DNA of 64,000 nucleotides from Ascidiimonas meishanensis (GTDB lineage: Bacteria > Bacteroidota > Bacteroidia > Flavobacteriales > Flavobacteriaceae). Both the position numbers and the translations under genes were made by a program. The notes beneath the pieces were generated by a model. It made no database searches. It had not been told where the DNA came from and saw nothing but the letters and a program-made list of their open reading frames with translations. The stretch is from positions 111,435 through 175,434 of the forward strand of contig NZ_JBBEXD010000007.1 of the NCBI RefSeq assembly GCF_037782385.1, given 5' to 3'. Of the stretch, positions 35,761 through 44,198 are shown in pieces; within the stretch, counting starts at the first letter, position 1, and every line of letters starts with the position of its first letter.

Positions 35761-36607
35761 AATTGGATTCAAACCAATCTATAGTTCCCTTCCAAAGACT
35801 GTCTTTGAACTTTGTTCTGAAAAAACCAAAATGGCCTATTTCTGGAAGGTTTTCTATTTCAGGAATAATATGCTGATGTGTAACCTGTGCATTTTGGAAT
35901 TGTAGCCCAAGCCACTTGGCTGCAGCAACAGGAGCATATATATCTCTAGGAAACGTAAGTATTTTTATGGGAATTTTAATTTTATCGAAAAAATGAGCAT
36001 CATTTGAAAGGTGTCCTAGCATATAGCAGGGGTGTTTCCCCCAACGCATCCACTCATAGGCTACATTTTTTGGAATGTTCTCAAATAAACCTAGTTTTTT
36101 TGAAGGGAAATATCCAAATAAAGGGGTTAAACTAGGAATAAGAGCGTGCCAAAACAACCACATTTTAGGATAATGAATGCCTTTGTAATAGCGCCAATAA
36201 CCACTTTGTGAAGCAACCATAAGAACTTTGTCTACCATGTGGTGATTTGGATTGAGTCCAAAAAGTTGCCCTCCAATACTATGTGTTACAAGATATATTT
36301 TTCTATCTGGAGTTTGTTTTTTTGCAAATTCAATCACAGAAGCTTGATCTATTTTAGACCAATCACTAAGAGTAACAGTGTTTTCTTTTAGGTCTTTTTC
36401 GTTTCCACCAGAATCACCTATCCCATAATAATCAAAAGTATAAACCGTATATCCTTCTTGTTGCAGGTGAAGTGCAAAATTGTGGTAATACTTTTGTAAT
36501 ACTCCAGTAGCTGAAGAAATTACAAAGGAAGCTTTTTTAGATTGCCCCTTATATTTTACTACATGTAGTACATGTCCTAAGGAAGTTTTTAAAGGAACAA
36601 GCTCCAT
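35759..36607 (-). CDS. Alpha/beta hydrolase family protein
   Basis: A 282-residue alpha/beta-hydrolase-fold protein with a nucleophile elbow HSIGGQ (Ser about 112), an early VISSATGVLQKYYHNFA oxyanion-type segment, and a late His in PEIGHFGFFR. A predicted cap with many aromatics (about 150-200) covers the site. The catalytic acid is not certain. Substrate unknown; an esterase or lipase-like role is likely. It is the last gene after lgt and a DUF192 gene, 18 bp downstream, so probably co-transcribed with them. Confidence 0.8.
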   Translation of the reverse strand: MELVPLKTSLGHVLHVVKYKGQSKKASFVISSATGVLQKYYHNFALHLQQEGYTVYTFDYYGIGDSGGNEKDLKENTVTLSDWSKIDQASVIEFAKKQTPDRKIYLVTHSIGGQLFGLNPNHHMVDKVLMVASQSGYWRYYKGIHYPKMWLFWHALIPSLTPLFGYFPSKKLGLFENIPKNVAYEWMRWGKHPCYMLGHLSNDAHFFDKIKIPIKILTFPRDIYAPVAAAKWLGLQFQNAQVTHQHIIPEIENLPEIGHFGFFRTKFKDSLWKGTIDWFESN

Positions 36608-36625
36608 AATAACCAGTAGATTCCT

Positions 36626-37120
36626 TTAATCTTTGGTGAATTTAACGAGATCACCTTTAGAAATTTTCTTTTTATCGGTAAACCCAGCATTTACTTCTAA
36701 AACGTATTTTGCTGGCGCACTTGCAGGAAGTGTGTTTTCATCAAAAGGTTGGGTGTTCTTCATAATGCTTACTATTTTATAATTCGCATCTATGTATAAA
36801 AGATCCAAAGCTATTTCGGTATTTTTCATATAAAAATACCTAGGCTCTTCGTTTGGGAAAATAAAAAGCATACCCCTGTTTTCTTGCATTTTTTTACGAT
36901 ACATTAATCCAGTTTGTATTTCATAGTCGTTGTCTGCAATTTCTATTTCTAATTGCACAACTAGCGTACTATCTGGTTTCATGATTTGAAGATCCCCCTC
37001 TTTTGTAAAAGTTACTTCTTGAACAATTACCTTTGTATTAGCAGATTCTTTTTTGCAAGAGAGGTTTAAAATTAGTAAACAGCCTATAATGAGTTTTAAA
37101 AAGAAAATAACTATTCTCAT
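36626..37120 (-). CDS. DUF192 family lipoprotein
   Basis: A 164-residue protein with a lipobox LNLSC near residue 21 and a DUF192 domain (LEIADNDYEIQTGLMYRKKM, MLFIFPNEEPRYFYMKNT, LDLLYIDANYKIV). DUF192 proteins are small secreted beta proteins of unknown function. I use the ATG at 37120, which overlaps the lgt stop as TGATG; a GTG one codon earlier is the alternative. Being placed right after the lipoprotein-modifying enzyme gene may be only transcriptional. Confidence 0.85.
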   Translation of the reverse strand: MRIVIFFLKLIIGCLLILNLSCKKESANTKVIVQEVTFTKEGDLQIMKPDSTLVVQLEIEIADNDYEIQTGLMYRKKMQENRGMLFIFPNEEPRYFYMKNTEIALDLLYIDANYKIVSIMKNTQPFDENTLPASAPAKYVLEVNAGFTDKKKISKGDLVKFTKD

Positions 37121-38055
37121 CACACGATAGCTTTTTTGCTAGATTTAAACATAAAATAGATGCCAGCAATTACAAAGGGGATACTTAGCAGTTGACCGGT
37201 AGATAGTGCTTGATTGAATGCAGATTCAAATCCTCCTTGTGTTTCCTTAACGAATTCTACGAAAAAACGAACGGTCCAAAGCAGTGTTAAATAGAGCCCA
37301 AAAAGAAACCAAGGTTGCTTTCTTTTTTCGGTTTTCCAATACACAAACCATAATATAATAAATACAAAAATATAAAAGAAAGCCTCGTAAAGTTGTGCTG
37401 GATGTCTATATGCTAATCCGTTAAGAATGTCTGCATATGTAGGGTCTGAAGCAATCAGATCATAAGCTACCGAAACTGATTTTTCACCAGTAATTTGTAT
37501 GGCTTCCCTTGGACTTATTTCGTCTTGCAGAAAACGAACACCTAAAGGATAAGAGTCTTCCACTACTTTACCATTAATTTCAGAATTCATAAAATTGCCC
37601 AATCTAACAAAAACACCTCCCAAGGCTACAGGAATAACTACCCTGTCTAAAATCCATGATAATTTTATGTCTGGAAATTTTTTCTGATATAAATACATGG
37701 CAACAATTACACCAATTGCTGCGCCATGACTCGCTAATCCGGTAAATCCTGTAAACGTAAATTTTGGCTCAAAGCGAAAAGGTAAAATAATTTCAAGTAG
37801 ATGGTCTTGAAAGTAATCCCAATCGTAAAAAAATACATGGCCTAACCTGGCTCCTATTAAAATAGAAACTACCATATAAACAAAAAGAGTATCCAGCCTT
37901 TCAATAGGCTGTTTTTCTCGGTCAAAAATTCCTTTCATGAGATACCATCCTAATCCAAATGCAACTACAAACATCAAGCTGTAGTAGCGTAGTTGAAAAG
38001 ACCCTATTTCGAATAATGCTTTATCTGGATTCCAAGTGATTCCTAAAAAGTACAT
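37120..38055 (-). CDS. lgt: Prolipoprotein diacylglyceryl transferase
   Basis: A 311-residue inner-membrane enzyme with about seven helices that adds diacylglycerol from phosphatidylglycerol to the lipobox Cys of prolipoproteins. Recognisable parts are GARLGHVFFYDWDYF, FTGLASHGAAIG, the signature region VRLGNFMNSE and YRHPAQLYEA. The HGRIGN-type signature of E. coli is altered to VRLGN, as usual in this phylum. The window has many lipoprotein substrates (amidohydrolase, rhodanese, DUF192, DUF4136). Overlaps the next gene by one base. Confidence 0.95.
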   Translation of the reverse strand: MYFLGITWNPDKALFEIGSFQLRYYSLMFVVAFGLGWYLMKGIFDREKQPIERLDTLFVYMVVSILIGARLGHVFFYDWDYFQDHLLEIILPFRFEPKFTFTGFTGLASHGAAIGVIVAMYLYQKKFPDIKLSWILDRVVIPVALGGVFVRLGNFMNSEINGKVVEDSYPLGVRFLQDEISPREAIQITGEKSVSVAYDLIASDPTYADILNGLAYRHPAQLYEAFFYIFVFIILWFVYWKTEKRKQPWFLFGLYLTLLWTVRFFVEFVKETQGGFESAFNQALSTGQLLSIPFVIAGIYFMFKSSKKAIV

Positions 38056-38162
38056 AGAAGGTTTAATTTTAAGTTATAAATATAGCAATTTGAATGCTAA
38101 GAAAAGTGTAAAAACGAATGCAGATTTTGTAAGATATAAATGTGTAATGGGAGATGTAATAA

Positions 38163-38930
38163 TCAAATATCTTCTTCCTGATACATTTTACGAACTTTTT
38201 TAAATAAATCAGAGGAGTATACAAAATTGGTGACAGCCTCATTATCGGTTTTAAAGATTTCCTTTTTAGAGCCTTCCCACTCCTTAATTCCATCTTTTAG
38301 GAATACAATTTTTTCACCTATTTGCATAACAGAGTTCATATCATGCGTATTAATCACAGTTGTAATATTATACTCTTCCGTAATTTCTTTAATAAGATCG
38401 TCAATGAGAATAGCAGTTTTTGGATCCAATCCAGAGTTGGGCTCATCACAAAAAAGATACTTAGGCTTGTTTACGATAGCTCTGGCAATGGCAACTCTTT
38501 TTTGCATTCCCCCTGAGGTTTCTGATGGAAATTTTTTGTGAGCATTTACTAGGTTGACACGTTCTAAAACGAAGTTTGCTCGTTCCTGCATCTCTTCTAG
38601 GCTTTGTTTGGTGAACATCTTTAGGGGAAACATAACATTCTGTTCCACAGTCATTGAATCAAATAAAGCACTTCCCTGAAAAACCATTCCCATTTCCTGC
38701 CTTAATTCTGTACGCTCATCATCGTTTAGATTGGCGTATTCACGCCCATCATAAATAATACTTCCTTTTTCTGGAGTAAAGAGACCTAAAAGTGATTTGA
38801 GGAAGACTGTTTTACCAGAACCACTTTGCCCAATTATGAGATTGGTTTTACCCTTTTCAAAGGTGGTAGAAATTCCTTTAAGAATATGATTTTCACCAAA
38901 GTACTTATGTAAATTATCTACTTTGATCAT
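38163..38930 (-). CDS. MlaF-like ABC transporter ATP-binding protein
   Basis: A 255-residue ABC ATPase with Walker A GQSGSGKT (34-41), a Mla-type signature TSGGMQKRVAIARA and Walker B YLFCDEPNSGLDP. It is the ATPase of an MlaFE-type lipid transporter that moves phospholipids between the inner and outer membranes. Its ATG overlaps the stop of the permease gene by one base (TAATG), so the two are translated together. The MCE-domain subunit (MlaD) is not adjacent. Confidence 0.9.
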   Translation of the reverse strand: MIKVDNLHKYFGENHILKGISTTFEKGKTNLIIGQSGSGKTVFLKSLLGLFTPEKGSIIYDGREYANLNDDERTELRQEMGMVFQGSALFDSMTVEQNVMFPLKMFTKQSLEEMQERANFVLERVNLVNAHKKFPSETSGGMQKRVAIARAIVNKPKYLFCDEPNSGLDPKTAILIDDLIKEITEEYNITTVINTHDMNSVMQIGEKIVFLKDGIKEWEGSKKEIFKTDNEAVTNFVYSSDLFKKVRKMYQEEDI

Positions 38931-39667
38931 TATCCTAAAAGCATTTGGGTTAATATATAGTTTAGAATAATGATAACCACACTAGTCCATACAAAGGCCG
39001 TTGTACTCGCTTTTCCTACCTCTAAGGCACCACCTTTCATATAAAATCCATGAAAAGAAGGTACAGTAGCTAATATGAATGCAAAGACAAAGGTTTTGAG
39101 AAAGGCATAGAATACGTGAAAGGGCTTAAAATCAACCTGTAATCCCTGCACAAACTCAGCACTGGTACTAAAACCTCCAAAAACACCTGCTACCCATCCT
39201 CCAAAAATGCCTAAGAACATTCCTATGGAAATTAGGAAAGGGTATAGCAATAAGGCTGTTATTTTGGGGAGCACAAGGTAATTCAATGAATTTACCCCCA
39301 TCACCTCCAAGGCATCTATTTGCTCAGTCACCCTCATCGTTCCAATACTAGAAGTGATATAGGAACCTACTTTACCTGCCATTATTATAGAGGTGAAGGT
39401 AGGTGCAAATTCTAGAATTACGGATTGGCGCGTTGCAAAACCTACTAAATATCTAGGAATTAAAGGATTGTCTATGTTTAAAGCTGTCTGAATGGCAACC
39501 ACACCTCCTACAAAAAAAGAGATGAAAATAACGATGCCTAATGAACCATAAATGAGATCATCAATCTCCTTCAAGATCAAATCTTTCATAATAACCCACT
39601 TAGTTGGTTTATTAAAAACCTTTTGGATCATTAAAAAATAACTGCCAATATTTTCAATATAGGTCAT
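38930..39667 (-). CDS. MlaE-family lipid ABC transporter permease
   Basis: A 245-residue permease with the MlaE domain: an amphipathic N-terminal helix, then about five membrane segments, including GIVIFISFFVGGVVAIQTA and the conserved APTFTSIIMAGKVGSYITSSIGTMRVTEQIDALEVMG region split over the coupling helix. With the ATPase downstream it forms the inner-membrane part of an Mla-like phospholipid transporter. First gene of the pair. A TATACTTTAG sequence just upstream is a weak -7 match. Confidence 0.92.
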   Translation of the reverse strand: MTYIENIGSYFLMIQKVFNKPTKWVIMKDLILKEIDDLIYGSLGIVIFISFFVGGVVAIQTALNIDNPLIPRYLVGFATRQSVILEFAPTFTSIIMAGKVGSYITSSIGTMRVTEQIDALEVMGVNSLNYLVLPKITALLLYPFLISIGMFLGIFGGWVAGVFGGFSTSAEFVQGLQVDFKPFHVFYAFLKTFVFAFILATVPSFHGFYMKGGALEVGKASTTAFVWTSVVIIILNYILTQMLLG

Positions 39668-39833
39668 GGATAAATTTAGAGCACTAAAGTATAAAAAAAA
39701 TCCTAGGTTCTTTTAACTACAATTTAAAGTTTATGAGGATAGATTCTATTATTTTTGCAGCTCATAACCTCTACATTAAAACAAGTGGTAGTGTGCTGGT
39801 TTAATTGAAATATCTTGTTGAAAGTCAAAATAA

Positions 39834-41564
39834 ATGTTCATGTTAAAAAAAATTAAATATTCCTTTTTGCAAATTGTTATTTCTCTAGTGATTATTCTTG
39901 CTGGTTTTCAATCGATTACCGGGCAAAAACTAGAACCTGTTAATGCAGGGAAAGGAGTTATAAGTCTTATTAGTAAGGTTCAAAAGGAGGCCTCTCAAAT
40001 AGATTCAAAACCAAAATTGGTGGTAGGAATTGTCGTAGATCAAATGCGATATGATTATCTGACTAGGTTTTGGAATCACTATGGAAACGGAGGCTTCAAA
40101 AGGTTGGTTGCTGAGGGCTTTAATTGTAGAAATAATCATTTTAATTATATCCCTACCTATACAGGGCCTGGTCATGCTTCAGTTTATACTGGAACTACTC
40201 CTGCCTATCATGGTATTATAGGTAATGATTGGTTTGATAAGACAACTAATGAGATGGTCTATTGCGCAGGAGATAATAACTACAACTCTGTGGGTTGTAA
40301 TTCTGGTGCTGGAAAAATGGCACCTTCTAGATTGATGACATCCACCATAACAGATCAATTAAGATTGGCAACACAACAAAGGGGTAAAGTAATTGGAATA
40401 GCTCTTAAGGATAGAGGAGCTATTTTACCTGCGGGGCATGCAGCTAATGCAGCTTATTGGTTTGAAGGTTATGATGAAGGCAAATGGATTACCAGCGATT
40501 ATTATTTAAAGGAGTTACCAGAATGGGTGAAAACTTTTAATAAATCTGGAAAAGCGAAGAGCTATCTTAAAACTTGGAATACGCTTTTACCTATAGAGAG
40601 TTATGTAGAAAGCGGTTCTGATAATTCAGATTTTGAAGGTGCATTTATGGGAGAAAAAGCGCCCGTATTTCCGCATAACCTTAAAAAATTAAGTAAAGAA
40701 AATGATGGATTTAGCATTCTAAAATCATCTCCCTTTGGGAATTCATTAACTTTGGATTTTGCTTTGACAGCGCTAGAGGCAGAAGAAATGGGAAAAGATA
40801 GTATTACAGATTTTCTCGCGATTAGTTTTTCAAGTACTGATTATGTGGGGCATCAATTTGGGGTGAATAGTAAAGAAGTTCAGGATACATATATTCGTTT
40901 GGATTTAGAATTAGAAAGACTTCTAAAAACACTTGATGAAAAAGTAGGAGTTGGAGAATATAGTGTTTTTTTAACCGCAGACCATGGAGGTGTAAATGTA
41001 CCTGCATATTTAGAATCTCTTAAAATACCAGCAGGATATGTAGATACTCGAGAATATGCAAAGGTAATATCAAATAACTTAGAGAAAACTTACAACGTAA
41101 AAGATTTAGTACTTAAGGTGTATAATGATCAGATATTTATTGATCACGCTAAGATTGAAGTAGAAAAGTTAAATCTTGATCAGGTAATCAAAAGTATTGT
41201 TGCGACAGTAGAAAAATTTAAAGGAGTAATTGGAGTTTATACAAAAGAACAAATGATCACCGAAAGTTATACGCAACCTTTATTGTCCAAATTACAGAGG
41301 GGGTATAATTACCAACGTTCTGGTGATGTTATTTATGTATTACACCCAGCCACGATATCCTATTCAAGAACCGGCTCCACTCATGGTTCTGGATTTTCTT
41401 ATGATACCCATGTTCCATTATTATTTTATGGAAAAGGGATTAACACGGGAAGTACTGTAAAACGTACTGAAATTACGGATATTGCTCCTACGATAGCAGC
41501 TTTACTGGGGATTTCTTTTCCAAATGCTTCCATAGGCAATCCTATAGAAGAGATTTTAGATTAA
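39834..41564 (+). CDS. pafA: Alkaline phosphatase PafA-type
   Basis: A 576-residue secreted phosphatase of the alkaline phosphatase superfamily. After a signal peptide (FLQIVISLVIILAGFQSITGQ) it has the metal-binding VVDQMRYDYL, the nucleophile segment PTYTGPGHASVYTG with Thr110 the likely nucleophile, and the late metal site TADHGG. PafA in Flavobacterium is a phosphate-insensitive periplasmic phosphomonoesterase. A TATTTTTG box at 39750-39757 gives a leader of about 70 nt. Its stop overlaps that of the convergent glycosyltransferase gene. Confidence 0.93.
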   Translation: MFMLKKIKYSFLQIVISLVIILAGFQSITGQKLEPVNAGKGVISLISKVQKEASQIDSKPKLVVGIVVDQMRYDYLTRFWNHYGNGGFKRLVAEGFNCRNNHFNYIPTYTGPGHASVYTGTTPAYHGIIGNDWFDKTTNEMVYCAGDNNYNSVGCNSGAGKMAPSRLMTSTITDQLRLATQQRGKVIGIALKDRGAILPAGHAANAAYWFEGYDEGKWITSDYYLKELPEWVKTFNKSGKAKSYLKTWNTLLPIESYVESGSDNSDFEGAFMGEKAPVFPHNLKKLSKENDGFSILKSSPFGNSLTLDFALTALEAEEMGKDSITDFLAISFSSTDYVGHQFGVNSKEVQDTYIRLDLELERLLKTLDEKVGVGEYSVFLTADHGGVNVPAYLESLKIPAGYVDTREYAKVISNNLEKTYNVKDLVLKVYNDQIFIDHAKIEVEKLNLDQVIKSIVATVEKFKGVIGVYTKEQMITESYTQPLLSKLQRGYNYQRSGDVIYVLHPATISYSRTGSTHGSGFSYDTHVPLLFYGKGINTGSTVKRTEITDIAPTIAALLGISFPNASIGNPIEEILD

Positions 41565-42418
41565 ATGAGTTTTAGTTTTTGTAAGATCCCTTTAGTTCTA
41601 TAGGTGCGTATAAATTTGCCTTCTTCTGAGGTTACCATAAAAGGTTTCTTACTAATCCAAGCTTTTAAATAGCCTATAATATTATCTGGTAAGCTGCGAA
41701 ATTTTTTCTGTACAAGTGCCATTTTTATAGATGCGATTAAGCAAATAGTAAAACCATAGCGCATTTTATACATTGCTTCCCCTTGCAGATAGCGTGCTTT
41801 TTTATTGTAAGATGTGCCTGTTGGGCGCAAGTGTTTTACTTTTAATTTTTGATCTGTGAAAATTTCAAATTCATAAAACCTAGCTAATAACTCATCTACA
41901 GTATCCCAACCTATAGAAGCCTTTAAGCCCCCAATTTTTTGAAAACATTCTTTTCTATAGGCCTTAAAGGCGCCTCTCACATGATCCGTACTCATAGTGT
42001 GATTTAACATCCATTTACCATCATCTTCACATTCATAGGCAAATCCTCCAGCAATTCCAACTTTCGGATGTTCTTGAAAGATTTTGGTTAATTCTGAAAA
42101 ATAATTTGGTGGTAGTATAAGATCTGCATCTAACTTCACTATAAAATCATAATCGGCATCAATTAATGTGAGGCCTTTGTTAAATGCATTTACTACTTTG
42201 CTTCCCGGCATGTGCGTCTCAGAAGAGAGAATGTTGTGTTTAAAGATAAAGTTATGTTTTGTGGTATAACTATCTATAATTGCTTCCGTGCCGTCTGTTG
42301 AGTGATCGTTTACAATGATGACCTTCCCAGGTAATAATACTTGTTTCAACAAACTCTCTAGGGTTTTCTTGAGAAAGGCTTCTTCATTATGAGCCGGAAT
42401 AATTACATAATAATTCAA
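41561..42418 (-). CDS. Family 2 glycosyltransferase
   Basis: A 285-residue GT-A fold glycosyltransferase: VIIPAHNEEAFLKKTLESL at the N-terminus, NDHSTDGT, and a DxD-type LDADLILP near 100. The start is TTG at 42418, overlapping the stop of the methyltransferase gene by four bases (TTGA), and MNYYVIIPAHNEE is the normal family start. No transmembrane helix is obvious except possibly near the C-terminus. Third gene of a KAS III, methyltransferase, glycosyltransferase unit; it may decorate the lipid made by the other two. Donor and acceptor unknown. Confidence 0.88.
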   Translation of the reverse strand: MNYYVIIPAHNEEAFLKKTLESLLKQVLLPGKVIIVNDHSTDGTEAIIDSYTTKHNFIFKHNILSSETHMPGSKVVNAFNKGLTLIDADYDFIVKLDADLILPPNYFSELTKIFQEHPKVGIAGGFAYECEDDGKWMLNHTMSTDHVRGAFKAYRKECFQKIGGLKASIGWDTVDELLARFYEFEIFTDQKLKVKHLRPTGTSYNKKARYLQGEAMYKMRYGFTICLIASIKMALVQKKFRSLPDNIIGYLKAWISKKPFMVTSEEGKFIRTYRTKGILQKLKLI

Positions 42419-42948
42419 GACAAGGTGCTTTTCCGTTCGGCATAAACTGCATAATATCTTGGGGTAAATGTTCTCAATAAAGGTCTAAAGCCAAATTTTT
42501 TCACTGGATTTGTCCATTTTTTTCGAGCCTTAATTTCCCAGCCTGCTTTTTCTAACAACCAATCAAATTGCCAATCTTCAAATTCATGATAATGCCGGTC
42601 CCACATATCTATTTTACTTCTATATGCAGGCGCAAACCACAATCGTAATGGTATAGTGGCGACTAATTTAGGAGCTTTTATTTCCTTGAGAATGGTGAAA
42701 GGCGAAAGCATATGTTCAAAAATTTCAAAGGCAGTTACTAAATCAAAACCATCTTCTTTTACTGCTGTGATGTCAAGGTCAAGATCTTCTCCGGAAGTAT
42801 TTTTTATATTGTAGCCAGCCTCAGTCATAAGTAGGGAAAAAGGATTTTCAATTCCAAGATCCAGAATATTAGCGGGCACAGCAATATGCTCTTTTAAAAA
42901 TGAAATGGTATGTTGGTATCTTTTATTAGGAAAACTGTTTTCGTACAT
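42415..42948 (-). CDS. Class I SAM-dependent methyltransferase-like protein
   Basis: A 177-residue protein with a Rossmann-type pattern: ILDLGIENPFSLLM as a degenerate motif I (the usual GxGxG is missing), an acidic SGEDLDLDI strand, DLVTAFEIFEHM as motif II and LVATIPLRLWF as motif III. I start at the ATG (MYENSFPNKRY) at 42948, one base after the stop of the KAS III gene; an ATG at 42972 would add eight residues and overlap it. Substrate unknown. The altered motif I leaves some doubt about SAM binding. Confidence 0.78.
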   Translation of the reverse strand: MYENSFPNKRYQHTISFLKEHIAVPANILDLGIENPFSLLMTEAGYNIKNTSGEDLDLDITAVKEDGFDLVTAFEIFEHMLSPFTILKEIKAPKLVATIPLRLWFAPAYRSKIDMWDRHYHEFEDWQFDWLLEKAGWEIKARKKWTNPVKKFGFRPLLRTFTPRYYAVYAERKSTLS

Positions 42949-42949
42949 C

Positions 42950-44008
42950 TCAATATTGATAAACCATGGCATTGATATTCATACCAGCACCAACGCTTGC
43001 AAATATAATAAGATCTCCTTTATTAATTTCCTGATGTTCTAATTTACCCTTTTTAACCATGTCAAACAAGGTGGGTACTGTAGCAACAGAACTATTACCA
43101 AGTTTATGAATATTCATTGGAGTTACGTTTTCAGGGACTTCTTTACCGTAAAGTTTGTAGAATCTCTTTACAATAGCTTCATCCATTTTTTCATTGGCCT
43201 GATGTATAAAAATCTTTTTCAGGTCGTTAATGGAAGCTCCGCTTTTATCAAGGCAGTTTTTCATAGCTTGAGGAACATTTGTAACCGCAAATTCGTAAAT
43301 TTTTCTGCCATACATTTTTATATAGCGTGTGTTCTCACTTTCATTTTTATCATAAGACCTTCCAAAAAAGAGATAATGGGCCTCTTCATAAGTGAAAGTA
43401 GCAGTTTCATGTGCAAGAACTCCTCCTGGTTCATTACTTTTTTCAATCACGGTTGCTCCTGCGCCATCTGAATAAATCATAGAGTCTCGGTCGTGTTTAT
43501 CAATTACTCTAGACAAAGTTTCACTGCCAATTATTAAGCATTTATTAGCCATGCCAGCTTTTATAAACGCCTGTGCATGTATAACACCTTCAATCCATCC
43601 AGGGCATCCAAAAATAAGATCATATGCTACGCAAGATGGATTTTTAATACGCAAGTGATGTTTTACCCGGCTTGCAAGGCTAGGAACCATTTCAGATTGG
43701 ATAGTACCGTATTTTACGTCACCAAAGTTGTGTGCTGTTATTATATAGTCAAGATCTTCTGGATCAATGCCTGCATCATTAATTGCTTTCTCGGCAGCAA
43801 AGAAGGCTAGGTCTGAAGAATTGAGCGTTTTTTTGGCATATCTACGTTCTCCAATACCGGTAATAGCTTTAAATTTTTCAATAATAACTTGGTTTTCTTG
43901 TGAAAAGTTAGAACCATCTTCATTCAAAAACCTGTTGTCAATGAATTTTTCATTTTCTTCAATAATAGATGGAATATAACTTCCGGTTCCTGTGATTTTA
44001 ATTTGCAT
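42950..44008 (-). CDS. 3-oxoacyl-ACP synthase III family protein
   Basis: A 352-residue thiolase-fold condensing enzyme of the KAS III group with an intact Cys-His-Asn triad: Cys135 in FGCPGW, His269 in FIHQAN and Asn305 in LGNSS. It would start or perform a decarboxylative Claisen condensation on an acyl-thioester. It is not a housekeeping FabH by context: it heads a three-gene unit with a methyltransferase-like protein and a glycosyltransferase, with one-base to four-base junctions. Products of such units may be lipids or glycolipids; nothing in the sequence says which. Confidence 0.85.
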   Translation of the reverse strand: MQIKITGTGSYIPSIIEENEKFIDNRFLNEDGSNFSQENQVIIEKFKAITGIGERRYAKKTLNSSDLAFFAAEKAINDAGIDPEDLDYIITAHNFGDVKYGTIQSEMVPSLASRVKHHLRIKNPSCVAYDLIFGCPGWIEGVIHAQAFIKAGMANKCLIIGSETLSRVIDKHDRDSMIYSDGAGATVIEKSNEPGGVLAHETATFTYEEAHYLFFGRSYDKNESENTRYIKMYGRKIYEFAVTNVPQAMKNCLDKSGASINDLKKIFIHQANEKMDEAIVKRFYKLYGKEVPENVTPMNIHKLGNSSVATVPTLFDMVKKGKLEHQEINKGDLIIFASVGAGMNINAMVYQY

Positions 44009-44137
44009 AGAAAGTCATGAATAATTGATGTATATCAAAGATAATGTTTGTGTCGTAAATTACTATGCACGCATAGTATAAATTACGATGTTCAATTTGA
44101 TAGATAAGTAATTTTTTAATATAATTTACGGAAACCT

Positions 44138-44172
44138 CAAAAAAAAAACTTCCGGAAAAAAGCTCCGGAAGT
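44138..44172 (-). terminator. Rho-independent terminator of gcvP
   Basis: ACTTCCGGA (44148-44156) and TCCGGAAGT (44164-44172) form a perfect 9-bp stem; the plus-strand A-run before it is the U tract on the minus strand. Confidence 0.9.
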
Positions 44173-44198
44173 CTTATTATTATTGATTTTTCTTATGA

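Noticed and set aside
38069..38293. 74-codon minus-strand ORF beside mlaF
   Set aside because: It overlaps the mlaF 3' end in another frame and has no family features.
43106..43471. 121-codon ORF antisense to the KAS III gene
   Set aside because: Shadow frame of a gene with an intact catalytic triad.
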